DNA of 64,000 nt from Oscillospiraceae bacterium. GTDB taxonomy: Bacteria > Bacillota > Clostridia > UMGS1810. The translations under genes were made by a program, and so were the position numbers. The stretch lies in assembly GCA_015068985.1 (NCBI GenBank), contig SVJL01000002.1:1-64000 (forward strand), given 5' to 3'. Within the stretch, counting starts at the first letter, position 1; every line of letters begins with the position of its first letter. The notes beneath the pieces were generated by a model. That model saw only the letters and a list, made by a program, of their open reading frames with translations. It did not search any database and had not been told where the DNA came from. Positions 41,143-49,906 of the stretch are shown piece by piece.

Positions 41143-41976
41143 TTACTCAGCGTATGCTGTAATATTGGTAATGATTTCGCCATCAGCTACAAGCTGAACA
41201 ATTGCATAACCATCGTTTTTGTCTGTATCAAATACAGATTTATATTTCTGACCATTGTATTCAACGCCAACTTCTGTAGGATTACCAACAAATTTGATGA
41301 TTGTTGTGTTCATCTTTTTGCCTTCGCCGTATGTTGCAACATCAGCATCATCAGCAGATTTTACAACTTCTCCCTGTGTAACACCAGGAGCAACATAAGC
41401 ATCTTTAAGTACTACTGTAACAGCAGCAAGTTCACCATCTACAACAGGAACTTCAACAGCATTAGGGGTAGCTGTGTAGTCTGTTTCACCAACTGTGATG
41501 GACTCAATTTCTTTTGTGTCATCTGTAACTGCTACAACAGCTGTAACAGATTTGTCACCTGCTGCATAAGCAGGGTATGTAATGGTATAACCAGTCTCTT
41601 CAACGGTAGCACCTGCTGTAAGAGCAATTGCCTGACCTGAGAAAGTATCTTCACCATTTGAACCCATTGTTACATTCATTGCATAGTTACCGATTTTAGC
41701 TTTATCTACTTTGTAAGTGAAAGTAGCTGCACCATTATCGGCTGTCTGCTGATCAATGTACACGATACCATCGGCAACACCTGTGCCATCTGTTTCTACG
41801 AGATATGTAATCTCGCTACCATTTGCGTCAGCAACAACTGCTGTTACTTCTACCTTGTCGGTATCATCGTATGTAGTAGTTGTGGTGACTGTTGCTGCAA
41901 AACCTGTCATTGCAGTAGCAAGTACTGCGAGAGCAGATACAGCTGCTAATACAGCTTTAAGTTTTCTGCTTTTCAT
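41143..41976 (-). CDS. Secreted Thr/Val-rich protein of unknown function
   Basis: Signal peptide MKSRKLKAVLAAVSALAVLATAMTGFAA; beta-rich composition. Confidence 0.75.
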   Translation of the reverse strand: MKSRKLKAVLAAVSALAVLATAMTGFAATVTTTTTYDDTDKVEVTAVVADANGSEITYLVETDGTGVADGIVYIDQQTADNGAATFTYKVDKAKIGNYAMNVTMGSNGEDTFSGQAIALTAGATVEETGYTITYPAYAAGDKSVTAVVAVTDDTKEIESITVGETDYTATPNAVEVPVVDGELAAVTVVLKDAYVAPGVTQGEVVKSADDADVATYGEGKKMNTTIIKFVGNPTEVGVEYNGQKYKSVFDTDKNDGYAIVQLVADGEIITNITAYAE

Positions 41977-42015
41977 TAGACATACATCTCCTTATCTATG
42001 TTTTTCGTTATAGTC

Positions 42016-42044
42016 ATTTTAACAAATTAGAGCGAATATGTCAA
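42016..42044 (-). promoter_or_regulatory. Sigma-70-type promoter for the secreted protein/peptide genes
   Basis: Minus strand TTGACA (42044-42039), 17-nt spacer, TAAAAT (42021-42016). Confidence 0.65.
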
Positions 42045-42202
42045 TAGTTTTTTTAAATTTTTCTGTGTAATTTATGCACAATTCTAAAAGAGATTTATTG
42101 TACATTTTTAACAACTTGATGATTCACTATCCGAAAGCGGAACGAGCAAGCCCGTTCCCTACAAAGCTCAAATTAGTTTTTAGCTAAAGGCTGTGCCCCA
42201 TG

Positions 42203-43873
42203 CTATTCGGAATATATCTTCCCATCTTTGATGGTGATTGTCATATCGCTCATTTCAAGTGCACATTCCTTGTGGGAAATGATGATGCAGGTGCGGTCTT
42301 TGAGGTCTCTGATGTTTTGTAGCATCTGTTTTTCGGTTGTTTCATCAAGGGCAGATGTGGCTTCATCAAGCAGCAGTATGGGAGCACCCGAGCATATTGC
42401 CCTTGCAACTGCAAGACGTTGAAGCTGTCCTTCAGAAAGTCCTGCCCCACCTTCGCCAAGCTTTGAATCGAAGCCATCGGGCAGCTCGGCAATCACATCA
42501 TATATGCACGCAATTTTTGCTGCCTCGCATATTTGTTCATTGGTGGCGGAATCTGACATAAAGCTGATGTTGTCACGAATTGTGCCCGAGAGTATCATAT
42601 TGCCCTGAGGCACATATGCAAAGAGAGGTCTCAGGGATGCATCGGCAAGGTAGCTTGAACCGTCTGTGCAATTTACGTTCACGTTTCCGGAGTTCGGTTC
42701 GAGTATGCCAAGCATAAGCTTCATAAGTGTGCTCTTTCCTATGCCGGAAATTCCGGAAATTGCAACGAGCGAATTTTTTGGTATGGATACCGAGGCAGAA
42801 CTTAAAATTGCTTCGTTGCCGTAAGCGAAAGAAACATTATTCACAAAAATTTCTTTCATATTATTATATATGCTTTCACAATCGATATCAGAATATCTTC
42901 TTTCTTCGTCGGGGAGATTTTCTATTTCTATAACTCTCTCTGCCGATGCTATCATTGCATAAACCTGAGGAATAACAGATGCAAGCTCTTTGAAAGGAGT
43001 CTGAACCTGACCGACCAACTGAACAATTGCGGTAAAGGTGCCAACTGTCATGAGGCCAACAGATATTTTGTAGGCACACCAGCCAACGGCAAAATAGTAG
43101 CCAATGGTGAGAGATACAAAAAAGAGAATGTTGGCTATGATGCTTAAGTATCCTCTTTTCATAATAACTTTCATATGACTTTTTTGAAGAGATTTTGCAA
43201 TTGATATGATGCGGTCGTATACGCCAAAGGATTTTATGACAAGAATGTTTTGCATGGATTCCAGCATAAACGACTGGGTTTTGCCCTGACGGTTCTGGCA
43301 CTCCTTATGAAGGGGTTTTACCTTTTTGCTGTAGATTCTGGCAACTATCATCACAAAGGGGCCCACAATAAGGAAAATCAGAGCAAAGCTCGGATCAAGA
43401 ATATAGAGGGCACCAAAGCCAAGAACAATTCGCGAAAGAAACGATACCACATTAGGCACAATCGACATTACATTGGTTGTTATTATGCCAACGTCGCCGT
43501 TAAGACGGTTAAGAAGCTCACCGGAATGAAAGGCAGAGAGTGACGACCATTTTTTTTGCATAATTGCAGAAAAGATGCCACGCTGCAATTTGTTTTTGAG
43601 GGTGGTTTCTGTGTGGAGGTGGATTAGCGTGTAGGCTATTTGCAATGCAAGCTGCAAGCCTACAAGAAGTGCAAGGCTTTTTACAGCTCCCCAGATTTGT
43701 CCGCCCGATGTGGCAACATCAAGGAGTTCTTTTGAAACAAGAGCAAAACGTACGGATATGTAGGACACGCCAACAGCACAAAGGGAAAGAATTATTATTC
43801 TCCACAGGGCAAAGCGTGTGTTTTTGAAAATCCATCTGAGCGATTTGGGATTTTTAGTTTTAATGGTTATCAC
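42203..43873 (-). CDS. ABC transporter, fused permease/ATP-binding (exporter type)
   Basis: GISGIGKSTLMKLML Walker A; LSEGQLQRLAVARAICSGAPILLLDEATSALD; no N-terminal C39 peptidase domain. Confidence 0.92.
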   Translation of the reverse strand: MITIKTKNPKSLRWIFKNTRFALWRIIILSLCAVGVSYISVRFALVSKELLDVATSGGQIWGAVKSLALLVGLQLALQIAYTLIHLHTETTLKNKLQRGIFSAIMQKKWSSLSAFHSGELLNRLNGDVGIITTNVMSIVPNVVSFLSRIVLGFGALYILDPSFALIFLIVGPFVMIVARIYSKKVKPLHKECQNRQGKTQSFMLESMQNILVIKSFGVYDRIISIAKSLQKSHMKVIMKRGYLSIIANILFFVSLTIGYYFAVGWCAYKISVGLMTVGTFTAIVQLVGQVQTPFKELASVIPQVYAMIASAERVIEIENLPDEERRYSDIDCESIYNNMKEIFVNNVSFAYGNEAILSSASVSIPKNSLVAISGISGIGKSTLMKLMLGILEPNSGNVNVNCTDGSSYLADASLRPLFAYVPQGNMILSGTIRDNISFMSDSATNEQICEAAKIACIYDVIAELPDGFDSKLGEGGAGLSEGQLQRLAVARAICSGAPILLLDEATSALDETTEKQMLQNIRDLKDRTCIIISHKECALEMSDMTITIKDGKIYSE

Positions 43874-43891
43874 CTCCCGGGTTGTGATATT

Positions 43892-44124
43892 TATAAATTA
43901 TTGTTTATTGCTGAAAGCAATAAACAATAATTAGCTAAATTTGCCTTGCGGCAAGCTAAATTGACCATAGGTCAGCTAAATTGCCCTCGGCAGCTAAATT
44001 GTGCTTCGCACAGCTAATAGGCAAATTTTATTTAGCTGCACTTTAGTGCTATTTAGCTATTGAGCATAGCGAAATAATTTAGCTTTGAGCGTTAGCTCAA
44101 AATTTAGCTAAACAATAAATTTAT
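43892..44124. repeat. Micro-hairpin array: AGCTAAATT units separated by different perfect palindromes, bounded by MITE-family termini
   Basis: agctaaatt at 43933, 43954, 43974, 43992 and agctaa at 44012, with spacers tgccttgcggca, gaccataggtc, gccctcggc, gtgcttcgcac; right half carries inverted units (tttagct); ends tataaattattgttta / taaacaataaatttat. Confidence 0.9.
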
Positions 44125-44159
44125 CAAACACAAAATATAGCATTAATATGACATAAACC

Positions 44160-44636
44160 TTATTTTTTCAAAAGGTAAGCACGCAATTTTGCAAGTGCTC
44201 CCAAAACCTTACCCATTGGGCGGCGAAGAGGGAAAAACCACACCCATAGGCGGGAATAAACAACATACCACCAGGTGCGGGTTGAATTCATCTTGTCAAA
44301 ACGTTCAAAAGCCACCATTTTGCCTATGCAGCAATCTGTGCTGATACCGCATTCTTTAACAGTTTCATTATCGCCTGCAATAACCAAAGAATCGCCCTTT
44401 ACTTTCAGAATCCGGTGAAACACATATCTCCCGTTTGGTCGGCGATAGAGAACAACGTCATACTTTTTGCAGAGTTCACATTTATCTATAATGACATTGT
44501 CTGTGCAATCACGAAGAAGCGGATACATACTCATTCCAGTGACTGTAAGCTTCACTTTCTTGCCATCGTCGAGACTATCTTTGATAAATGGCGCTATTTC
44601 GTTTATGCTTGGTCGAATTTTATTTGCCAACATCAA
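44160..44636 (-). CDS. S24/S26 (signal peptidase-like) serine peptidase, Ser-His type
   Basis: TGMSMYPLLRD and YVFHRILKVKGDSLVIAGDN; adjacent to PqqD. Confidence 0.75.
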   Translation of the reverse strand: MMLANKIRPSINEIAPFIKDSLDDGKKVKLTVTGMSMYPLLRDCTDNVIIDKCELCKKYDVVLYRRPNGRYVFHRILKVKGDSLVIAGDNETVKECGISTDCCIGKMVAFERFDKMNSTRTWWYVVYSRLWVWFFPLRRPMGKVLGALAKLRAYLLKK

Positions 44637-44639
44637 AAA

Positions 44640-44906
44640 TTACTCCAAAATATTATTTTCTTTTAAAAGTGATACAAACTGAGCCACATCAGCTGCAAAC
44701 TCTTCGTCGGATGCACCCTCATATTCAGATTTCAGGCAATCAACAAGCTGCTGCTCAGTTTTGTGTTCGCTAAGGCAGTTCCACAAAAAGGCACCGGTCT
44801 CATTGATGGTTATCATAAGGCTGAAATCCACAAGGTCCTCTCCCACCGGCACAACAACGTAGCTTCCGGCAATTTCTTTTAAAATAAAACCTTCTCTTAT
44901 TTTCAT
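44640..44906 (-). CDS. PqqD family protein (RiPP recognition element)
   Basis: 88 aa, YVVVPVGEDLVDFSLMITINETGAFLWNCLSEHKTEQQLVDCLKSEY. Confidence 0.88.
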   Translation of the reverse strand: MKIREGFILKEIAGSYVVVPVGEDLVDFSLMITINETGAFLWNCLSEHKTEQQLVDCLKSEYEGASDEEFAADVAQFVSLLKENNILE

Positions 44907-44991
44907 AGCGTTTTTTCCTTTCTACTATTATATATTCCTGCAGGAACAGATACCCACCCCTGCCGTTACGGGCCGATGTGGGCATCGACTC

Positions 44992-46035
44992 CTACTTTAT
45001 ATCAACACTGACAACTAATGGTATGTCCATTTTATTCAAATCACGCTGGCGAAGCTTTGATGAACGAACGGTCTTTTTGAGCGAAAGTGCCGATTCATTA
45101 AAGGCAAAAGCTTCCACCGCTTCATAAAAGGTGAGATATTTAATGTCGGTTGCACGTTCGAGATTGCCCGACACTTCAAAAAGCTCCGCCAGTGCGGTTA
45201 TACGCATCACGGCCTCTGCCACGCAAAAGGCAACCTCACGAAAAAAGCTTCGATAACCCGACTTGTGTTTGATTGAAGAGGCAAATTCCAAAATGGTCTT
45301 CTTTTGGCAATCACGCTTCAGATTCACAATGAAGCTATGAGCATTGCCATCAAAACGAGCCGGAGGGATGCCGTTATTTTCAAGTGCTTTTATTACAGAT
45401 TTATATGATGCTTTTGCCTGCTTCAACTTTTTGGCAGGCTGCAAAGCCGGATGTTTTATTTGTGTCAACGACATAAATTCGTCGCCCAAAAGCTTTGTCA
45501 TAACATCTGCAATTTCTGTGCTGCAAAACACCGAATTGAAGCAACTGCAAAACGGGGATGAAGCGTGGATGCCACACATGAGAAGCAAGTTGTTCATCAC
45601 ATCACAAAACAGAGATGCTTCAAGAGGATAGGGAACCGATTTGAAAACGTATTCTGTTATATTAACGCTTGGGTGCTCGCATTTGCTGTTTAACGCAGGG
45701 AGCGGCAACCATACACCATCCAGAGGTGAGGCTGAAACAAGCATCGGTTTTCTGCCATCGTGCATACTCCAGCGAATACGCATGGCACGCATACATTTGA
45801 GTTCCTCTGTGATAAGCATTGCAGCAACCTTGACAAGCGACATATACGGCGGATTGATTTTGCCATCATCAGGCTCCAATTTTGAAACACGCTCGAGCCT
45901 GCGGTCAACCAAGTATGTCTCTTTGTGGCAGCCATAATCTTCAAAGGCAAAGTCGTCGGCATCAAGAACGGTTATTATGATTTTGTTGCAATTGCCGCTT
46001 TTGTCGGCAGAAGATGCATAACCTATCATCGCCAC
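44992..46035 (-). CDS. Uncharacterised protein (347 aa) adjacent to PqqD/S26 genes
   Basis: Intact ORF, same orientation as the downstream cluster; no motif recognised. Confidence 0.65.
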   Translation of the reverse strand: MAMIGYASSADKSGNCNKIIITVLDADDFAFEDYGCHKETYLVDRRLERVSKLEPDDGKINPPYMSLVKVAAMLITEELKCMRAMRIRWSMHDGRKPMLVSASPLDGVWLPLPALNSKCEHPSVNITEYVFKSVPYPLEASLFCDVMNNLLLMCGIHASSPFCSCFNSVFCSTEIADVMTKLLGDEFMSLTQIKHPALQPAKKLKQAKASYKSVIKALENNGIPPARFDGNAHSFIVNLKRDCQKKTILEFASSIKHKSGYRSFFREVAFCVAEAVMRITALAELFEVSGNLERATDIKYLTFYEAVEAFAFNESALSLKKTVRSSKLRQRDLNKMDIPLVVSVDIK

Positions 46036-46131
46036 ACTTCTCCTTAATTAACATTAAGAACATTGTATCATCAACGGTTCATAAAAGCAAGAGTAAATTT
46101 TAGTTGGATATTGGAGGATTATTAGAACTAT

Positions 46132-46379
46132 TATAAATTATTGTTTAGAAGTGAGCCTTCCCCTCGAGGGGAAGGGGGACCGCGTTAGCGTGACGGAAGG
46201 AGAGATTACGAATTAACAGGGTTTTAATTTCTCTCTCTCAGTCACTTCGTGACAGCTCCCTCATCAGAGGGAGCCATTCGGAACGAGCAAGCCCGTATAC
46301 ATTCACAAACTCTGCGGGCGATTCGTGAATCGCCCCTACAAATCCAATAATTCAAACAGTGCTCTAAACAATAATTTAT
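46132..46379. mobile_element. MITE-like element, family ATAAATTATTGTTTA
   Basis: Ends tataaattattgttta / taaacaataatttat; shares its 5' portion with the copy at 47433. Confidence 0.75.
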
Positions 46380-46418
46380 CTTATTATTAAAGTTTAAGTT
46401 CAAATTACTCTCTTTTGG

Positions 46419-46790
46419 CTAAACATCAAAAGCATTTTTAATAACATTGATTTCGGAAACTGCAAAGCCGCCGGGCATCATTTCGCCATACACTTCCACA
46501 ACATCGAAGCGAAACCGGCTATACTGAGGATGAGAAACAATGTAGCTCTCGGCTCCCAAAACCATCTTATGCTGTTTTGCCCCGTTAACCCATTCTCCCC
46601 CGCTTCCAAATTCTTTGTTTTTGCGGGTTTTGACTTCAACAAAGCAAAGGCAACCGTCGTTTTCGGCTATAATGTCTATTTCGGCAATTTTTGTTTTATA
46701 ATTTCTGCAAATAATTCTATAGCCATTTTGCTCGAGATGCTTTGCAGCATACATTTCTCCAAATTTGCCCGATATATTTTTGGCTATCAT
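46419..46790 (-). CDS. yraN: YraN family (UPF0102) endonuclease-like protein
   Basis: GKFGEMYAAKHLEQNGYRIICRNYKTKIAEIDIIAENDGCLCFVEVKTRK. Confidence 0.9.
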   Translation of the reverse strand: MIAKNISGKFGEMYAAKHLEQNGYRIICRNYKTKIAEIDIIAENDGCLCFVEVKTRKNKEFGSGGEWVNGAKQHKMVLGAESYIVSHPQYSRFRFDVVEVYGEMMPGGFAVSEINVIKNAFDV

Positions 46791-47398
46791 TTTACGTGCT
46801 CCCTCACTCCACCAAAGGTCAGGCGGTGAATTGGGCAAGGGCCGTATTTGGCAATTGCCTCAAGGTGAGCCTTGGTGCCATAGCCTTTGTGAGCGGCAAA
46901 GCCATACTCGGGATAAAGCTTATCTGCCTCTTCGATATAGCGGTCTCTTGCAACCTTTGCAAGAATGGATGCAGCGGCAATAGAAAAGCTAAGGCTATCA
47001 CCCTTGACAATGGTCTCGTGGGGTATTTCGATTCCCTTTGATCGATTTCCGTCTATGAGACAATAGTCCGGCGGCGGATTGAGTCCGTTTATGGCTCCCT
47101 GAAACGCCCGGTAGGTTGCTTCGAGAATATTAATCTCATCAATTACTTTTTCATCAACAGAATATATACACCAAGCTCTTGCTTTTGAAATTATTTCATC
47201 ATAGAGTGCATCTCTCTTTTTTGGAGTGAGCTTTTTGGAATCGTTAACCCCTTCAATATATACACCCTCATCAAATATGACGGCAGCGGCATAAACCGCA
47301 CCGGCAAGTGGCCCTCTGCCTGCTTCATCTACTCCGGCTATGAGATTGTAGCCCTTTGTACGGCATTTATTTTCATATTCAAAAAATTCATTATTCAT
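46787..47398 (-). CDS. rnhB: Ribonuclease HII
   Basis: IAGVDEAGRGPLAGAVYAAAVIF; SIAAASILAKVARDR. Confidence 0.96.
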   Translation of the reverse strand: MNNEFFEYENKCRTKGYNLIAGVDEAGRGPLAGAVYAAAVIFDEGVYIEGVNDSKKLTPKKRDALYDEIISKARAWCIYSVDEKVIDEINILEATYRAFQGAINGLNPPPDYCLIDGNRSKGIEIPHETIVKGDSLSFSIAAASILAKVARDRYIEEADKLYPEYGFAAHKGYGTKAHLEAIAKYGPCPIHRLTFGGVREHVK

Positions 47399-47432
47399 AT
47401 TTTTATCTTCCCGTGATTTTATTTTTGTTTGT

Positions 47433-47771
47433 TATAAATTATTGTTTAGAAGTGAGCCTTCCTCTGACGAGGAAGGTGGCACGCGTTAGCGTGACGGAAG
47501 GAGAGATTACGAATTAACAGGGTTTTAATTTCTCTCCCTCAGTCACTTCGTGACAGCTCCCTCATCAGAGGGAGCCATTCGGAATGAGCAAGCCCGTATA
47601 CATTCATAACCTCTGCGGGCGGATGTGGGCATCCGCCCCTACAACGTACAATTTAAATTCATCAATTGTAGGGTTCGGCGATTCTCGACGAACCGCTTTT
47701 CGGCACATCCTAAAGGCTATGCCCTACACCGCATTTACAATGTTTCATCTCACCTATAAACAACAATTTAT
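47433..47771. mobile_element. MITE-like element, family ATAAATTATTGTTTA (long copy)
   Basis: Ends tataaattattgttta / tataaacaacaatttat; multiple internal palindromic modules. Confidence 0.75.
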
Positions 47772-47792
47772 CTTTCAATTAAAGTTTTCTGT

Positions 47793-48638
47793 TTACGGTT
47801 TTTCCAATGTGATATTACCAAGGCGTGCACCTCGAAATTCATCAAGAAGAATGTGAGCGGCACGCTCGGTATCTATCTCACCGCCGGATACAACAAAGCC
47901 ACGCTTTTTGCCGAGAAGCTCCAAAAGTTCATATCCCTCAAGGGTGTCGAAATCAGTCATTTTGTATCTTGCAGACAAAGATTCAGGATAGTTGTTTTTG
48001 AGAAAAACAAGCAAATGACAGGCAAGCTCTTCAACATCCATTATCTCGTCTTTAACAGCTCCCGTGTAGGCAAGCTTTAAGCCAACATCATCATCATCAA
48101 ATTTGGGCCACAAAATGCCGGGGGTGTCGAGCAGTTCAAAATTATTCTTCAGACGAATCCATTGCTTACCCTTGGTCACGCCGGGGCGGTCACCTGTTAT
48201 GGCACTTTTTTTGCCGGAAAGCTTGTTGATAAAGGATGATTTGCCAACGTTTGGCACACCGCAAACCATAATTTTTATGCTACGGTTAACAATGCCCTTT
48301 TCTTTTTCTCTTTGAATTTTATCTGCCAAAAGCTCCCTGCACTTATCGAACACAAAGTTAAGGTTTTTGCCCGATGTTGAGCTAACCGATGCTGCAGCAA
48401 TACCTTTGGAAACAAAATATTTTTCCCACTCTGAGGTGAGAGAGGTGTCGGCAATGTCGGATTTGTTGAGCAATATGAGGTGAGCCTTATCTCCGACAAG
48501 TTTGTCTATTTCGGGGTTACGGCTGCTAAGGGGCAGGCGTGCATCAACAAGCTCAACCACAACGTCTATGAGGCGGAGATTTTCTTGCATCATACGTATT
48601 GCTTTGGTCATATGACCCGGGAACCATTGTATATTCAT
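47793..48638 (-). CDS. ylqF: Ribosome biogenesis GTPase YlqF/RbgA
   Basis: Circularly permuted GTPase: LLNKSDIAD before GVPNVGKSSFINKL; NIQWFPGHMTKA. Confidence 0.94.
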   Translation of the reverse strand: MNIQWFPGHMTKAIRMMQENLRLIDVVVELVDARLPLSSRNPEIDKLVGDKAHLILLNKSDIADTSLTSEWEKYFVSKGIAAASVSSTSGKNLNFVFDKCRELLADKIQREKEKGIVNRSIKIMVCGVPNVGKSSFINKLSGKKSAITGDRPGVTKGKQWIRLKNNFELLDTPGILWPKFDDDDVGLKLAYTGAVKDEIMDVEELACHLLVFLKNNYPESLSARYKMTDFDTLEGYELLELLGKKRGFVVSGGEIDTERAAHILLDEFRGARLGNITLEKP

Positions 48639-48745
48639 ATTATTCCTCCACTATATCCTACAACAAATATAGGGACCGGCCTCCGCTCTGTACGCATATT
48701 GCAGACAGTCGGGGACGCCTGTCCCTACAAAGTCAATTAAACAAA

Positions 48746-49486
48746 TTAATATAATCCGCCAAACTCAGAAAGAGGCCACCATCTGAAAGATGCCTTTCCA
48801 ATAACGGAATCAACGTGAACCTGACCAACTGCATTGCCGCCAATGTCGTTGCGGCTGTCGTTGGAATGGTTTCGGTTATCACCCATAACAAAAATGTGGT
48901 CTTCTTCTATGAGAAGTCCCTCTTCGCCGCTATTGTCGGATATACGCTGAGCAATGTTGGGAATTGCACTGTTGTATTGACCGTTAGTGGCATAAGGAGC
49001 TGAAGATTCGTAGGTAATATAGTTTTCTTCAATAATTTCCCACTCATCGGTTCCCGCTTTTTTCAGGTGAACATCGCCGTTTGATTCGTCTATCCAGATG
49101 CGGTCGCCCTCGGTTGCAATAACTCTTTTAACATAGGCAACATCGGGGTTAGACTTAGGATTGAAAATGATAATGTCGCCACGCTCGGGGGTGTAGCCTA
49201 TGATGCGGGCAAAAAGACGTTCGTTATTTTGAAGTGTGGGGCACATTGACCTTCCGTCTACTCTGACAACAGTGAACACATAGGTTCTTAAGGTGAGAGC
49301 AATCACGAGAGCCACGGCAATGCACATAATCCAACTGCCGATTTCTTTGAGAACATATTTGGCACCGGAAGCCTTTGCAGCAGTTTCGACAACTTCTTCA
49401 ACAGATGCTGCCTGAGCGGTTTCGGGCTGAATGTTAACAGATTCATTTTCTTTTGACGGTTCAAAATGTTCGCTCATTTTTATCAT
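48746..49486 (-). CDS. lepB: Signal peptidase I
   Basis: VDGRSMCPTL; VKRVIATEGDRI; VMGDNRNHSNDSR. Confidence 0.94.
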   Translation of the reverse strand: MIKMSEHFEPSKENESVNIQPETAQAASVEEVVETAAKASGAKYVLKEIGSWIMCIAVALVIALTLRTYVFTVVRVDGRSMCPTLQNNERLFARIIGYTPERGDIIIFNPKSNPDVAYVKRVIATEGDRIWIDESNGDVHLKKAGTDEWEIIEENYITYESSAPYATNGQYNSAIPNIAQRISDNSGEEGLLIEEDHIFVMGDNRNHSNDSRNDIGGNAVGQVHVDSVIGKASFRWWPLSEFGGLY

Positions 49487-49512
49487 CCTTTCAGATTAAG
49501 CAGTGATAGAAC

Positions 49513-49546
49513 AATCGGAAGGTTTTGTGTAAAAACCTTCCGATCA
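49513..49546 (-). terminator. Terminator after rplS
   Basis: atcggaaggtttt gtgtaa aaaaccttccgat. Confidence 0.6.
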
Positions 49547-49564
49547 GCATACCTAAATGAAAAA

Positions 49565-49906
49565 TTATTTCTTTTCTTTAACTTTTGTTGCTTTACCAAC
49601 TCTGTCACGGAGGTAGTAGAGTTTAGCTCTTCTAACTTTACCGCGTCTGGTAATTTCGATTTTAGCAATTTTGGGAGAGTTCACAGGGAAGGTTCTTTCA
49701 ACACCTACGCCATAAGAAATACGTCTTACGGTAAATGTTTCCTGAATGCCACCGTGCTTTTTGCAGATAACAGTGCCTTCAAAAACCTGGATTCTTTCTC
49801 TGTTACCTTCTTTGATTTTAACGTGAACTTTGATGGTGTCACCAACGTTAAACTGGGGAAGGTCGGTTCTGATCTGATCGCTTGTTAAGCTTTCGATAAT
49901 GTTCAT
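49565..49906 (-). CDS. rplS: 50S ribosomal protein L19
   Basis: [36 protein letters not shown]. Confidence 0.97.
   Translation of the reverse strand: MNIIESLTSDQIRTDLPQFNVGDTIKVHVKIKEGNRERIQVFEGTVICKKHGGIQETFTVRRISYGVGVERTFPVNSPKIAKIEITRRGKVRRAKLYYLRDRVGKATKVKEKK

Noticed and set aside
43933-44020. CRISPR array interpretation of the AGCTAAATT repeats
   Set aside because: Repeats are only 9 bp, spacers are 9-12 bp and palindromic, and no cas genes are present; this is a hairpin array, not CRISPR
39967-46035. Canonical lasso peptide cluster
   Set aside because: No asparagine-synthetase-like cyclase or transglutaminase-like B2 protease in the window, and no Asp/Glu at core positions 7-9 of the candidate peptide
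48480-48740. ORFs spanning the ylqF upstream region
   Set aside because: Low-quality ORFs overlapping the palindromic module at 48670-48735
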